This document shows, piece by piece, positions 19,824-28,723 of a stretch of DNA of 64,000 bases. A program made the translations under genes and the position numbers. The notes beneath the pieces were generated by a model. The model was not told the DNA's origin. It made no database searches and saw only the letters and a list, made by a program, of their open reading frames with translations. The stretch is from an uncultured Desulfovibrio sp. Its GTDB lineage: Bacteria; Desulfobacterota; Desulfovibrionia; Desulfovibrionales; Desulfovibrionaceae. The stretch is taken from NCBI GenBank assembly GCA_913063155.1, contig CAJXYU010000005.1:1-64000 (forward strand), read 5' to 3'. How positions within the stretch are numbered: the stretch's first letter is position 1; every line of letters starts with the position of its first letter.

Positions 19824-20444
19824 TTACACCTCCTCGGGGTTGCTGATTTTTCCGGCCTGCGATCCTGCGGGCTTGGCGTTGCGGTTCGGCGTGATGATCA
19901 GGTTTGGCTGTGTGATGTTTGGAGAAGGTAGCGGAGCGACGAGGTTTTCCGAACCATACTTGTCGGCGAGCTCCTCATATTCTCCATAATGAAGCGCTCG
20001 GTTCGGGCAGGCCGCCACGCAGGCCGGGGATTTGCCTTCCCGCTGGTAGTCACGGCAGAAGTCGCATTTGGTCATTTTTCCCAGTCCTTCACTGTATTGG
20101 GGCGCGGAATACGGACAGCCCCATTCGCAGTAACGGCAGCCCACACATTTGTCGTGGTCGACGGACACGATGCCGTCCGGGCCTTTGTGCATGGCCGTGG
20201 TTGGGCAAGATCTGACACAAATTGGGTTCTCGCAATGGTTGCAGGAGATCGACAGATAGTAAGCAAAAACGTTTTGGTGGTATTTACCGTTGCCGTCTTT
20301 GTTCCAGTCGCCACCGGTGTATTCCGAGACCCGTCTCCACAAAATCCCTTTGGGCAGATCGTGTTTGTCGATACAGGCGATCATGCAGGTTTTGCAGCCC
20401 GTGCAGGCTTCCATATCTATATAAAACGCCGGTCTTTTCAGCAT
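19824..20444 (-). CDS. dmsB: DMSO-reductase-type iron-sulfur subunit, copy 1
   Basis: 206 residues, the usual DmsB length. Four 4Fe-4S ferredoxin motifs are evident: CTGCKTCMIAC (14-24), CNHCENPICVRSC near 69-81, CVGCRYCEWGC near 100-110, and CDFC with a later CVAAC near 128-147. It carries electrons from DmsC to the molybdenum subunit. It starts 12 nt after dmsA1 and is diverged from copy 2 over most of its length, except for the final nine residues that lie inside the repeat. Confidence 0.95.
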   Translation of the reverse strand: MLKRPAFYIDMEACTGCKTCMIACIDKHDLPKGILWRRVSEYTGGDWNKDGNGKYHQNVFAYYLSISCNHCENPICVRSCPTTAMHKGPDGIVSVDHDKCVGCRYCEWGCPYSAPQYSEGLGKMTKCDFCRDYQREGKSPACVAACPNRALHYGEYEELADKYGSENLVAPLPSPNITQPNLIITPNRNAKPAGSQAGKISNPEEV

Positions 20445-20456
20445 GCGGTTTCTCCT

Positions 20457-22895
20457 TTACGCCTTCTCGACCTGGACGAGGTTTGTGTGCTGAGGATTCC
20501 CCTTTGACAGAGGGGTTGGGCGTTGCGAGGTGAGTACGTTGACGCATCCCCCCTGGTCGATGCCATCCTTCCCTGGCGTGTACCACGCCCCCTGGGGTAG
20601 AGTGAGCACTCCGGGCATGATTCTCGGAGTGACCTTGGCGGGGACGATCACTGTTCCACGCTTGTTGAATACTTTGACCATGTCGCCGTGCTTGATGCCG
20701 CGTTTTTCGGCGTCCACTGGGTTGATCCACAGCTCTTGAGGTGCGACCTGTTTGAGCCAGTCCACGTTACCGTATGTGGAGTGCGTGCGTTGCTTGTAGT
20801 GGTGGCCGATGAGCTGCAGGGGAAATTCGGAACGCAGGGGGTCCGACACGCCTTCCCAGGTGGGAGTGTATTGCGGCAGAGCCGAAATGACGTCCCCTTC
20901 ACGCAGTTCCCAGGTGTGGGCAATATTCCACAATCGCTTGGAGAATATTTCGATCTTTCCGGACGGGGTGGGCAGCGGATTGGTTTTCGGGTCCTCTCGG
21001 AACGACTTGTACGGAACTGCGGGTTTGCCTTTTCTTTCGTATTTGAAAACGCCTTGTGTAAAGGCGTCGTCAAGGTTTTCAGGCAGGTCGGGGGTGTTGG
21101 CGCGTTGTTTTGCATACACCCAATGCGCCCAGTCGTTTCTGGTGCGGCCCTCGGTGAACGCATTTCTCACGCCCATCCGTTCGGCAACACCGGTGCAGAT
21201 GTCGTAAACAGTACGGCTTTCAAAGAAAGGCTCCACTGCCTTGGGCGCAAAGATCTGGTACGCCATGGTGGAGGTCCAGCCGCAAACTGCGAAATCGTCT
21301 TCTTCAAGATTGAAGGCGGCGGGCAGGAGTATGTCGGCATAGCGGGCGCTCGGGGTCATGAAGTTGTCTATGACCACGATGGTTTCGCATTTGGATTCGT
21401 CCTGCAGGATTTCGTGGGTGCGGTTTGAGTCGGAGTGTTGGTTGATGATGCAGTTGCCCGCGTAGTTCCAGATGAATTTGATGGGCGCGATGAGCCTATC
21501 CCTGCCTTGAACGCCGTCCCGGGTGGCCGTCATTTCCGGACCGCGTACGATGGCATCGGTCCAACCGAAGACGGAAATGGACGTTTTCACCGGGTTTTCC
21601 AAGGTCGGGAACCCGGCAAAGGGGATGCCGAAAGATCCTTCACGGGCGCCGGTGTTGCCGCCCTGGACGCCGACGTTGCCGGTCAGAATGGGAAGCATGC
21701 AGATGGCGCGGCAGTTCTGCTCACCGTTGGCCTGGCGCTGGATGCCCCAACCTTGGGTGATGAAACATGGTTTGGCCCGTCCGATTTCATGAGCAAGTTG
21801 AATGATGCGTTTTTCCGGGATGCCGGTGATTTCCGAAGCCCATTTCGGAGTTTTTGGCGTCTTGTCGTCGCCTTTGCCAAGGATGTAGGATTTGTAGGAA
21901 TTGCCTGCCGGAATCCCCTCCGGGAGCGAGTCCTCATCATATCCGACACAACACTTCTTCAGGAAATCGTCGTCGACTATTTTCTCGGTGATGAGGACAT
22001 GGGCGAGACCGCAAACCAGAGCCGCATCGGTACCGGGGTGAATGGGAATCCATTCGTCGGCGGCGACGGCCGCCGTGTCTGTGTAGCGGGGATCAATGAC
22101 TATTATCTTTGCGCCGCTTTTCTTTCGGGCTTGGACGATGTCATTGACCAACCCACCGCCGCTCATGCGGGTAGCCGCAGGGTTGTTTCCGAACATGACG
22201 AACAGTTCGGTGTTGGTGATGTCCGCATAAGTGTTGCCGTCAACCCAGCCGCTACCATAGGTGAACGGCAGCGCGTACTCTATTTGGGCGGCGCTGTAGT
22301 CACCGTAATGGTTGAGATAGCCGCCCAGGCAGTTCATGAGTCGGGCGATGGGGGTCGCGCCAGGAGGCCAGGATTTGGAAAGAGTGGCCCCAAGGTTTCC
22401 CGTTCCGTAGTTCAAGTAGACCGACTCGTTGCCATGCTCGTCTATGGCTTTCTTCAGTCGCTTGGCAACGAGGGCGTAGGCTTCGTCCCAGGAAATTCGT
22501 TCGAAGTTTCCTTCTCCGCGCTTACCTACTCGCTTCATGGGATATTTGAGCCTTTCAGGGGCGTACATGCGGCGGCGCATGGAGCGTCCTCGCAGGCAGG
22601 CCCGGACTTGGTGGCTGCCATATGTATCTTTGCCCAGATTATCCGTCTCAATACGGGTAACAACCCCATCCGACACATGTGCGCGAAGGGCGCAACGGCT
22701 GCCGCAGTTGACGTTGCAGGACGCCCAGACGATTTTTTCGTCTGAATTGGGCTGGCGGTTGGCTTTTTTAAGACCGTAAAAAAGCCCTCCCGCTGAAAGG
22801 GAAGCAACGCCTCCGAGGGCGGCTGTCCATTTCAGGACATTGCGTCTGCTGACGCCCTTTTTCTTTTTTGAGGGGGCTGAATTTTCCTTACTCAT
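20457..22895 (-). CDS. dmsA: DMSO-reductase-type molybdenum catalytic subunit, copy 1
   Basis: 812 residues from ATG 22895, with GGAG just upstream; a TTG four codons earlier is unlikely. Twin-arginine leader SRRNVLKW at 16-23, so export is folded via Tat. The FS0 cluster cysteines are Cys60, Cys64, Cys68 and Cys100. HYGDYSAAQ near 196-204 carries the candidate serine ligand to molybdenum. FGNNPAATRMSGGG, IDPRYTDTA and the C-terminal THSTYGNVDWL are typical of DmsA, and the whole protein closely follows E. coli DmsA in motif order. It reduces DMSO or a related S- or N-oxide at the periplasmic side. It is preceded by a sigma-54 promoter and an upstream element. Confidence 0.92.
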   Translation of the reverse strand: MSKENSAPSKKKKGVSRRNVLKWTAALGGVASLSAGGLFYGLKKANRQPNSDEKIVWASCNVNCGSRCALRAHVSDGVVTRIETDNLGKDTYGSHQVRACLRGRSMRRRMYAPERLKYPMKRVGKRGEGNFERISWDEAYALVAKRLKKAIDEHGNESVYLNYGTGNLGATLSKSWPPGATPIARLMNCLGGYLNHYGDYSAAQIEYALPFTYGSGWVDGNTYADITNTELFVMFGNNPAATRMSGGGLVNDIVQARKKSGAKIIVIDPRYTDTAAVAADEWIPIHPGTDAALVCGLAHVLITEKIVDDDFLKKCCVGYDEDSLPEGIPAGNSYKSYILGKGDDKTPKTPKWASEITGIPEKRIIQLAHEIGRAKPCFITQGWGIQRQANGEQNCRAICMLPILTGNVGVQGGNTGAREGSFGIPFAGFPTLENPVKTSISVFGWTDAIVRGPEMTATRDGVQGRDRLIAPIKFIWNYAGNCIINQHSDSNRTHEILQDESKCETIVVIDNFMTPSARYADILLPAAFNLEEDDFAVCGWTSTMAYQIFAPKAVEPFFESRTVYDICTGVAERMGVRNAFTEGRTRNDWAHWVYAKQRANTPDLPENLDDAFTQGVFKYERKGKPAVPYKSFREDPKTNPLPTPSGKIEIFSKRLWNIAHTWELREGDVISALPQYTPTWEGVSDPLRSEFPLQLIGHHYKQRTHSTYGNVDWLKQVAPQELWINPVDAEKRGIKHGDMVKVFNKRGTVIVPAKVTPRIMPGVLTLPQGAWYTPGKDGIDQGGCVNVLTSQRPTPLSKGNPQHTNLVQVEKA

Positions 22896-22938
22896 ACGCT
22901 CTCCCAATTTCGTTTATGAAGATTTTTGACGAAATCAC

Positions 22939-22953
22939 GCAGTAATTGTGCCA
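22939..22953 (-). promoter_or_regulatory. Sigma-54 promoter of dmsA1 operon
   Basis: On the minus strand TGGCACAATTACTGC matches the consensus TGGCAC-N5-TTGC with GG and GC in exact -24/-12 spacing. It is about 43 nt upstream of ATG 22895. Confidence 0.8.
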
Positions 22954-23052
22954 ATAGTATTTTTTTTCTGTGAAATAAATATGTTGCTATAGATAGGCAA
23001 GGGGGAGGAAGGGCGGATTGTCTTTGAGATGCAGAAATTGATGCAGCAAAAC

Positions 23053-23075
23053 TGGAATTTCCATTTTTTTTGGAA
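23053..23075. promoter_or_regulatory. Upstream activator element of dmsA1
   Basis: TGGAATTTCCA (23053-23063) overlaps TTCC-N9-GGAA (23059-23075) with an A/T spacer. Its centre is about 110 bp upstream of the sigma-54 promoter, a normal enhancer distance. The same composite occurs before dmsA2, and TTCC-N9-GGAA occurs twice before the 32993 gene. Confidence 0.65.
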
Positions 23076-23130
23076 TGTTTTGTTTTTCTCAAGCGGAGAG
23101 GCTCTGAGGTGTCTCCCCAGGCGGGAGGGG

Positions 23131-24065
23131 GCCCGGAGGCGAGCCTCCGGGCCTTTGTTGCTGTGTTAGATGCCGATACGCATGTAGGTTCCGTAGAACA
23201 TGAGCCTGCCGATGATTTCACCTGCCAGCACCAGGGCAAGGGCGCAGAGTGCGGGGCTGGCGATGAGTTTGATCTGCTTGGTTCCCATGGCTTTGAGTGC
23301 GAACCAGCTGAAGAGGCCGATGCCCGCACAGACCATGACGATCCAGGCCACAAGGCCGTCGACGCCCTTGTCGGCGACCATATGCAGGGCGTTCATGCCG
23401 TAATTGTCGGTGTTGTTCAGGGCGATCATGCTCAGGACGATGCCGATGAACTTGAGGGCGAGGCCGACCAGGGCAGAAACGCAGAACACTCCGGCCATGG
23501 AAGAACAGGACTCGGCATTCTTGGCGGAGCGGTTTTCCAGGCTGCCGATCAGGCCGCAGGCAACCGATCCGGAAAGCAGCATGGTGCCGAAGAATCCGAA
23601 GGTGGTGGCAATGGAATTCCAGACCGGGACCGTGGGAAGCAGGTAGACCCTGGTCATGATGAATACTGCTCCGAGTCCGACCACGATGGAAGCGATCGCC
23701 AATGGGGTAGCTCCTTTTTCAGGAGCCTTACGCCTTTGTAACACCAGCAGCAGGATAACCGCAAAGAAGCATCCCACCACGAGGATTTCACGGCTGAGCC
23801 AGGACGAACCCAGGTTCAGGATGGTGAAAACGCTGTGCAGCGGAGTACCCAGGTGTGTCAGGGAGAAGAGCAGGCCCAATGCGGTCAGCGCGCAGGCTGC
23901 GGGGGCCTGCCATTTCAGGTGCGCCCCACTGTTTTTCAACAGAAGCCGGGTGAACTCGGAAATGACGACAATCCCCACAGCGGCTTGTGTGAGGACGGTG
24001 AAGAGTACGAGACTCCATTCACTGGAAAACATGATTACACCTCCTCGGGGTTGCTGATTTTTCCG
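23131..24065. repeat. 935-bp near-identical repeat, copy B (contains dmsC2)
   Basis: Direct repeat of 18920-19854, same orientation, offset 4211, with one difference noted. Homologous recombination between the copies would delete or duplicate dmsA1-dmsB1 with one dmsC. Confidence 0.93.
23166..24032 (-). CDS. dmsC: DMSO-reductase-type membrane anchor, copy 2
   Basis: 288 residues, identical in amino-acid sequence to the product of 18955-19821. The start was set at ATG 24032 by that match and by its position 2 nt after dmsB2; the frame stays open upstream to 24359 but there it only overlaps dmsB2. It is a polytopic quinol-oxidising anchor for the DmsA2-DmsB2 pair. Identity of the anchors suggests that both reductases meet the quinone pool through the same protein. 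Confidence 0.92.
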   Translation of the reverse strand: MFSSEWSLVLFTVLTQAAVGIVVISEFTRLLLKNSGAHLKWQAPAACALTALGLLFSLTHLGTPLHSVFTILNLGSSWLSREILVVGCFFAVILLLVLQRRKAPEKGATPLAIASIVVGLGAVFIMTRVYLLPTVPVWNSIATTFGFFGTMLLSGSVACGLIGSLENRSAKNAESCSSMAGVFCVSALVGLALKFIGIVLSMIALNNTDNYGMNALHMVADKGVDGLVAWIVMVCAGIGLFSWFALKAMGTKQIKLIASPALCALALVLAGEIIGRLMFYGTYMRIGI

Positions 24066-24655
24066 TTCTTCGAGCCCGCTGGCTGCGCATTGCGTCCCGG
24101 TTTTACCAGCAGGTTGGGTTGCGTTATGGATGGATCCGGCATTGGGGCGATGATTTGTGCTTCGCCGAACTTGGCCACGAGTTCGGCATACTCCCCATAG
24201 TGAAGCGCCCTGGTGGGACAAGCCGTCACGCAGGCCGGAGCCTTTCCCTGTTCCAGGTCGTCTCTGCAGAAGTCGCATTTGGTCATTTTTCCCAACTTTT
24301 CGTTGAACTGGGGAGCGGAATAGGGACAACCCCATTCGCAATAGCGGCAGCCCACACATTTGTCGTGATCGACGCTGACGATTCCGTTGGCGTCTTTATG
24401 CATGGCCGTGGTGGGGCAGGAGCGTACGCAAATGGGGTTTTGGCAATGATTGCATGAAATGGAGAGATAATACGAGAACACGTTTTGTTCGTAAGTTCCC
24501 GCCTCCAGTCTGGTCCAAGCGCCTCCCGTGTATTCGGAGACCCGTCTGTAGAGCACTCCGTCGGGGAGGTCATGCTTGTCGATACAAGCTATCATGCATG
24601 TCTTGCAACCGGTGCAGGCTGTGGTGTCTATATAAAAAGCCGGTCTTTTAAGCAT
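24035..24655 (-). CDS. dmsB: DMSO-reductase-type iron-sulfur subunit, copy 2
   Basis: 206 residues with the same four cysteine motifs as copy 1 (CTGCKTCMIAC, CNHCQNPICVRSC, CVGCRYCEWGC, CDFC...CVTAC). It differs at many positions between motifs, for example the segment after SEYTGG and the C-terminal third, before converging again on GKISNPEEV. It starts 15 nt after dmsA2 and passes electrons to it. Confidence 0.95.
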   Translation of the reverse strand: MLKRPAFYIDTTACTGCKTCMIACIDKHDLPDGVLYRRVSEYTGGAWTRLEAGTYEQNVFSYYLSISCNHCQNPICVRSCPTTAMHKDANGIVSVDHDKCVGCRYCEWGCPYSAPQFNEKLGKMTKCDFCRDDLEQGKAPACVTACPTRALHYGEYAELVAKFGEAQIIAPMPDPSITQPNLLVKPGRNAQPAGSKNGKISNPEEV

Positions 24656-24670
24656 TCTTGCAAGGCTCCT

Positions 24671-27091
24671 TTACAGTTTGGCGACTTCGACCAGGTTGGT
24701 ATGCTGCGGATTGCCCTTTGCCAGGGGCGAGGGATGATGCGAGGTGAGGGTGTTGATGCATCCGCCCTTGTCGATTCCGTCTGTGTCGGGTTTGAACCAG
24801 GCCCCCTGCGGCAGGGTCATGACACCCGGCATGATGCGCGGCGTGACTTTGGCCTTGGCTTGGGTCTGTCCCCTGTCGTTGAAGACCTTGACACTGTCGC
24901 CGTGTTTGATGCCGCGTTTTTCGGCATCCACGGGGTTGATCCAGAGCTCCTGGGGCGCGACTTTCTGCAGCCAGTCCACGTTGCCGTAGCTGGAGTGGGT
25001 GCGTTGCTTGTAGTGGTGCCCGATGAGTTGCAGCGGATACTTCTGTTTGCCTTTCTCGTCCTCGGCTCCTTCCCATGTGGAGTGGTATTCAGGGAGCGCG
25101 GTGATGACGTCGCCTTTGGGAAGCTTCCAGGCCTTGCTGATGTCCCAAAGTCTCTTGGAGAATATCTCGATTTTTCCGGAAGGAGTTTTGAGGGGATTGG
25201 CCTCCGGGTTTTTACGAAAGTCTTCGAATGCGACCTTCGGCTTGTTCGGGCGGCCCCATTTGATCAGTCCTATTTTCTGAGCATCCTTGAAAGTGGGAGG
25301 CAGGTCGGATTTGATTTCGCGACATCTCTGGTACATGTATTCGACCCATTGGCTCCGGTCCATGCCCAGAGTGAACTTTTTTTCGACTCCCATGCGTTTG
25401 GAGAGGTCGATGAGGATGTCGAAGAAGGAGCGGCTTTCGAAGAACGGTTTGATGGCCTGAGTCGAAGCGACCATGTATGCCATTTCCACTGCATATCCCT
25501 GTTGGATGATGTCCTCTTCCTCCAGGGCCGTACAGCAGGGCAGCAGAATATCGGCGAATTTGGCGCTCGAAGTCATATAGTTGTCGAGTACGACGATCAT
25601 TTCGCACTTGGATTCGTCCTGAAGGATCTCGGCCGTTCTGCCGCAGTCCGAGTGTTGGTTGATGATCGCGTTGCCGGCATAACTCCAGAGGAATTTGATG
25701 GGTTTTTCGAGCCTTTTTTTTCCTCTTACGCCGTCCGTTAAGTCGGTCATGCTGGTGGGATCGTCAATGGCCTTTGTCCAGGTGAACACGGGAATGGACG
25801 TCTTGACCGGGTTTGTTCCCATGGGAATGCGCGGGAACGGAATGCCGTAAGAGCCTTCCCTGTCGCCGGTGTTGCCGCCGCTTATACCTACGTTGCCGGT
25901 GAGTATGGAAAGCATGCAGATGGCCCGGGCGGTCTGTTCCCCACAGGCCTGACGCTGGGGCCCCCATCCTTGGAAGATGGCGCACGGCTTCGCTGTGCCG
26001 ATTTCACGGGCAAGTTTTTTGATGGTGTCAGCCGGGATACCGGTGATTTTTTCGGCCCACTTCGGCGTTTTTGCCGTCTTGTCCCGTCCTGTGCCGAGGA
26101 TGTAATCCTTGTAGGAATTGCCGGTGGGAATGTCCGAAGGCATGGTGGAATCATCATACCCCACGCAGAACTTGGACAGGAAATCCTCGTCGGCCATTCC
26201 TTCGGAAATGATCACATGGGCCAGACCCGCCACGAGTGCGGCGTCCGTGCCGGGGCGGATGGGAATCCATTCATCGGCAAAGGTTGCGGCGGTATCCGTG
26301 TAGCGAGGGTCGACCACGATGACCTTCACGCCGCTTTTTTTCTTGGCGTGGACCAGGTCGTAAATGGTGCCGCCGCCGCTCATGCGGGTAGCCGCCGGGT
26401 TGTTGCCGAAAAAGATGACCAGTTTGCTGTTGACGATGTCGGAAATGTGGTTTCCGTTTTTCTTGCCGTAGGTGTATGGAAGAGCCGTGCTGATTTGTGC
26501 GGTGGAATAGCTGTTGTAGTAATTGAGGGTGCCGCCGAGCTGGTTCATCAACCTCCAGAAGCCTTCCCTTCGTGAAACCGTGCCCCCTAGTACGCCGGTT
26601 GCGTAGTGGCTGTACACGGACTCGTTGCCGTAGGTGTCTATGATGCGTCTCAACCCGGATGCGATGGTGTCGAGGGCTTCGTCCCACGATATCCGCTCGA
26701 ATTTTCCCTCACCGCGCTTGCCGACGCGTTTCATGGGATATTTCAGCCGTTCCGGAGAGTATATCCAACGTCGGGTCGACCTGCCGCGCAGGCAGGCCCG
26801 GACCTCATGCTTTTTGAAGTCTTCGTCGCCGGTGTTGTCCGTTTCGATTCGCACCACGTGCCCGTCGCGGACATGGACTTGAATGGGGCAGCGACTGCCG
26901 CAGTTGACGTTGCAGGTTGCCCAGACGACTTTTTCGTCGGAATTGGGCTGACAGTTGGCTTTTTTAAGACCGTAGAAAAGCCCTCCTCCTGAAATGGAAG
27001 CTACGCCACCGAGGGCGGCCGTCCATTTCAGGACATTGCGTCTGCTGACGCTCCCCTTCTTTTCAGAGGGGGCTGATTTCTTGTTGCTCAT
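24671..27091 (-). CDS. dmsA: DMSO-reductase-type molybdenum catalytic subunit, copy 2
   Basis: 806 residues. Tat motif SRRNVLKW at 16-23, FS0 cysteines Cys60/64/68 plus the one in VRACLRGR, the candidate molybdenum-serine region YYNSYSTAQ, and FGNNPAATRMSGGG. The first about 65 residues are nearly the same as copy 1, but the substrate-side regions differ (for example GGTLNYYNSYS versus GGYLNHYGDYS), so the substrate range may differ. An ATG start with the promoter region upstream supports 27091. It is the first gene of the second dmsABC operon and lies directly after the response-regulator gene. Confidence 0.92.
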   Translation of the reverse strand: MSNKKSAPSEKKGSVSRRNVLKWTAALGGVASISGGGLFYGLKKANCQPNSDEKVVWATCNVNCGSRCPIQVHVRDGHVVRIETDNTGDEDFKKHEVRACLRGRSTRRWIYSPERLKYPMKRVGKRGEGKFERISWDEALDTIASGLRRIIDTYGNESVYSHYATGVLGGTVSRREGFWRLMNQLGGTLNYYNSYSTAQISTALPYTYGKKNGNHISDIVNSKLVIFFGNNPAATRMSGGGTIYDLVHAKKKSGVKVIVVDPRYTDTAATFADEWIPIRPGTDAALVAGLAHVIISEGMADEDFLSKFCVGYDDSTMPSDIPTGNSYKDYILGTGRDKTAKTPKWAEKITGIPADTIKKLAREIGTAKPCAIFQGWGPQRQACGEQTARAICMLSILTGNVGISGGNTGDREGSYGIPFPRIPMGTNPVKTSIPVFTWTKAIDDPTSMTDLTDGVRGKKRLEKPIKFLWSYAGNAIINQHSDCGRTAEILQDESKCEMIVVLDNYMTSSAKFADILLPCCTALEEEDIIQQGYAVEMAYMVASTQAIKPFFESRSFFDILIDLSKRMGVEKKFTLGMDRSQWVEYMYQRCREIKSDLPPTFKDAQKIGLIKWGRPNKPKVAFEDFRKNPEANPLKTPSGKIEIFSKRLWDISKAWKLPKGDVITALPEYHSTWEGAEDEKGKQKYPLQLIGHHYKQRTHSSYGNVDWLQKVAPQELWINPVDAEKRGIKHGDSVKVFNDRGQTQAKAKVTPRIMPGVMTLPQGAWFKPDTDGIDKGGCINTLTSHHPSPLAKGNPQHTNLVEVAKL

Positions 27092-27144
27092 ACATTCTCT
27101 CTACTTCGTTACAGTAACAAAATACGAAACTGCCGGACGCTTTA

Positions 27145-27159
27145 ACAATAAATGTGCCA
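27145..27159 (-). promoter_or_regulatory. Sigma-54 promoter of dmsA2 operon
   Basis: On the minus strand TGGCACATTTATTGT fits TGGCAC-N5-TTGC except for T in place of the last C. It is about 53 nt before ATG 27091. Confidence 0.7.
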
Positions 27160-27254
27160 GAAGAATTGTTGTTAAAAATAAATAGGTTGAAGTCGCAAGA
27201 GGAGTGGGGGGACGGCCGGATCCCCTCTGGACGGAAAAAGTCGGATCAGTAAAA

Positions 27255-27278
27255 TTGGAATTTCCAATAAAAACGGAA
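27255..27278. promoter_or_regulatory. Upstream activator element of dmsA2
   Basis: The palindrome TTGGAATTTCCAA (27255-27267) overlaps TTCC-N9-GGAA (27262-27278), the same composite as upstream of dmsA1. It lies about 110 bp from the -24 element and just past the stop codon of the response-regulator gene. Confidence 0.65.
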
Positions 27279-27283
27279 GGATT

Positions 27284-28708
27284 CTATTCTTCTTCGAGGC
27301 GGTATTTTCGGAGTTGAGAATAGAGGCGACTCTTGCCGAGCCCTGAGAGTGCCGAAGCGCGTTTCATGTCCCCGTCGCTGGCCTCGAAAAGACGGGTGAA
27401 GTAGCGCTTTTCGGCTTTGGCGAGCACTTCCTGTCTGAATGTTTTGTAAGGGAGTACATCTCCGTCAGCCTCAATGCTGTCTTCGATTTCGGCCGAGGAC
27501 AGGTTTTCCTCGTGGCAGTTGTTTTGGGCTATGGCGTATTTGAGTACATGGATGCGCAGTTGTTCCGGCAAACTGTGAGCGTATATTTCCTGCATGTCGT
27601 AAGAAGCCGCGACCGAACTTTCCAGCACGTTCCCCAGTTCTCTAATATTTCCGGGCCAGTCGTAGGCTCTGAAGGCGTCCAGGACACCGTTATTCAATTT
27701 TTTCCTGGGAATGCCGTACCCGTCGCAGGTACGGCCGAGAATGTTTTCGGCCAGTTCATGGATGTCTGCACGGCGGTTGCGCAAGGGAGGGAGCTCAATA
27801 CACATGGCTCCGAGGCGGTATAACAGGTCCCGCCGAAAGGTTCCCTGTTCAACCATTTTCGCCAGATTTCTGTGGGTGGCCGCCACCACTCGGAAATCGC
27901 TCTCCTCCTCATGATTGGCGCCGACAGGGCGAAAACGGCGTTCCTGGAGGACTCTGAGCAGCCGTTTCTGCAGATCGAGGGACATTTCTCCGATTTCGTC
28001 CAGAAAAAGGGTTCCCTTGTCGGCTTTCAAAACCAACCCTTCGCTTGGGCGGTCTGCTCCGGTGAACGCGCCCTTGACATGGCCGAACAGGGTGCTTTCG
28101 AGCAGGGTGGGGGGGATCGAGGCGCAATCCACCACAATGAAGGGGCCGGAAGACCGGCGGCTGTTGTGGTGAAGGGCTTTGGCAAAGAGTTCCTTGCCTG
28201 TGCCCGTCTCACCTGTGATGAGCACACCCGCGTCGCTGCGGGCGGCCGAGGCCATCCTTTCAAGCGCGTCAGTGATCGCCGGGCTGGTTCCGACAATGCC
28301 GCAGCGATCCAAGCTTTTAGGCAGCTTGGCATGTTTACGCAGGGTGTCCCGGTACTTGAGAACCCGTTGCAGGGGCAGCAGTATTTTCTTGGGCGACAGG
28401 GGTTTTTGCAAATAGTCCCAAGCTCCGTTCCGGATGGCCAGTTCCGCGCCGTCCGGGTCCCCAAGGCCGGTCAGGATAATTACCTCCGGTGGAAGGGGAC
28501 GCTGGCGCAGGGTCGGGAGCACGCTCAGGCCGTTGGCATCCGGCAGCCGGACATCCAGGAAGACTACGTCGAACTCCGAGTCTTCCGCCTTGTGCATGCC
28601 TTCGGCCGCAGTAAGTGCGAAATCGGCTTTGTGGCCGATATTGCGGACCAGCTCCATGAGTGCGTCGCAGGTCGGCTGATCGTCATCTATGATCAATACA
28701 TTCGCCAT
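27284..28708 (-). CDS. Sigma-54-dependent NtrC-family response regulator
   Basis: 474 residues in three domains. Receiver 1-120 with phospho-acceptor Asp52 in FLDVRLPD and Lys102 in YLQKPLS. AAA+ domain about 135-370 with Walker A GETGTGKE (166-173), the sigma-54 contact loop GAFTGA (213-218), Walker B TLFLDEIG (233-240) and the NIREL arginine-finger region. A C-terminal Fis-type helix-turn-helix runs to the end (ASALSGLGKSRLYSQLRKY). It is phosphorylated by the hybrid kinase encoded 15 nt upstream and should activate the sigma-54 promoters of the two dms operons. The recognition site is probably TTCC-N9-GGAA. Confidence 0.93.
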   Translation of the reverse strand: MANVLIIDDDQPTCDALMELVRNIGHKADFALTAAEGMHKAEDSEFDVVFLDVRLPDANGLSVLPTLRQRPLPPEVIILTGLGDPDGAELAIRNGAWDYLQKPLSPKKILLPLQRVLKYRDTLRKHAKLPKSLDRCGIVGTSPAITDALERMASAARSDAGVLITGETGTGKELFAKALHHNSRRSSGPFIVVDCASIPPTLLESTLFGHVKGAFTGADRPSEGLVLKADKGTLFLDEIGEMSLDLQKRLLRVLQERRFRPVGANHEEESDFRVVAATHRNLAKMVEQGTFRRDLLYRLGAMCIELPPLRNRRADIHELAENILGRTCDGYGIPRKKLNNGVLDAFRAYDWPGNIRELGNVLESSVAASYDMQEIYAHSLPEQLRIHVLKYAIAQNNCHEENLSSAEIEDSIEADGDVLPYKTFRQEVLAKAEKRYFTRLFEASDGDMKRASALSGLGKSRLYSQLRKYRLEEE

Positions 28709-28723
28709 GTTGATGTTCCGCCT

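Larger units (their letters stand above)
18920..19854. repeat. 935-bp near-identical repeat, copy A (contains dmsC1)
   Basis: Bases 18920-19854 match 23131-24065 at a constant offset of 4211. I found a single difference, A at 18952 versus G at 23163. The repeat spans a hairpin, the whole dmsC gene, the 2-nt gap and the last codons of dmsB. It stops abruptly where the dmsB genes diverge. Confidence 0.93.

Noticed and set aside
18920-24065. The repeated dmsC as an insertion sequence or other mobile element
   Set aside because: No transposase, terminal inverted repeats or target duplication; the repeat is a gene with its flanks in an operon context.
24033-24359. N-terminal extension of the second dmsC frame
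   Set aside because: The extension reads through dmsB2 in another frame; the identical first copy starts at the ATG corresponding to 24032.
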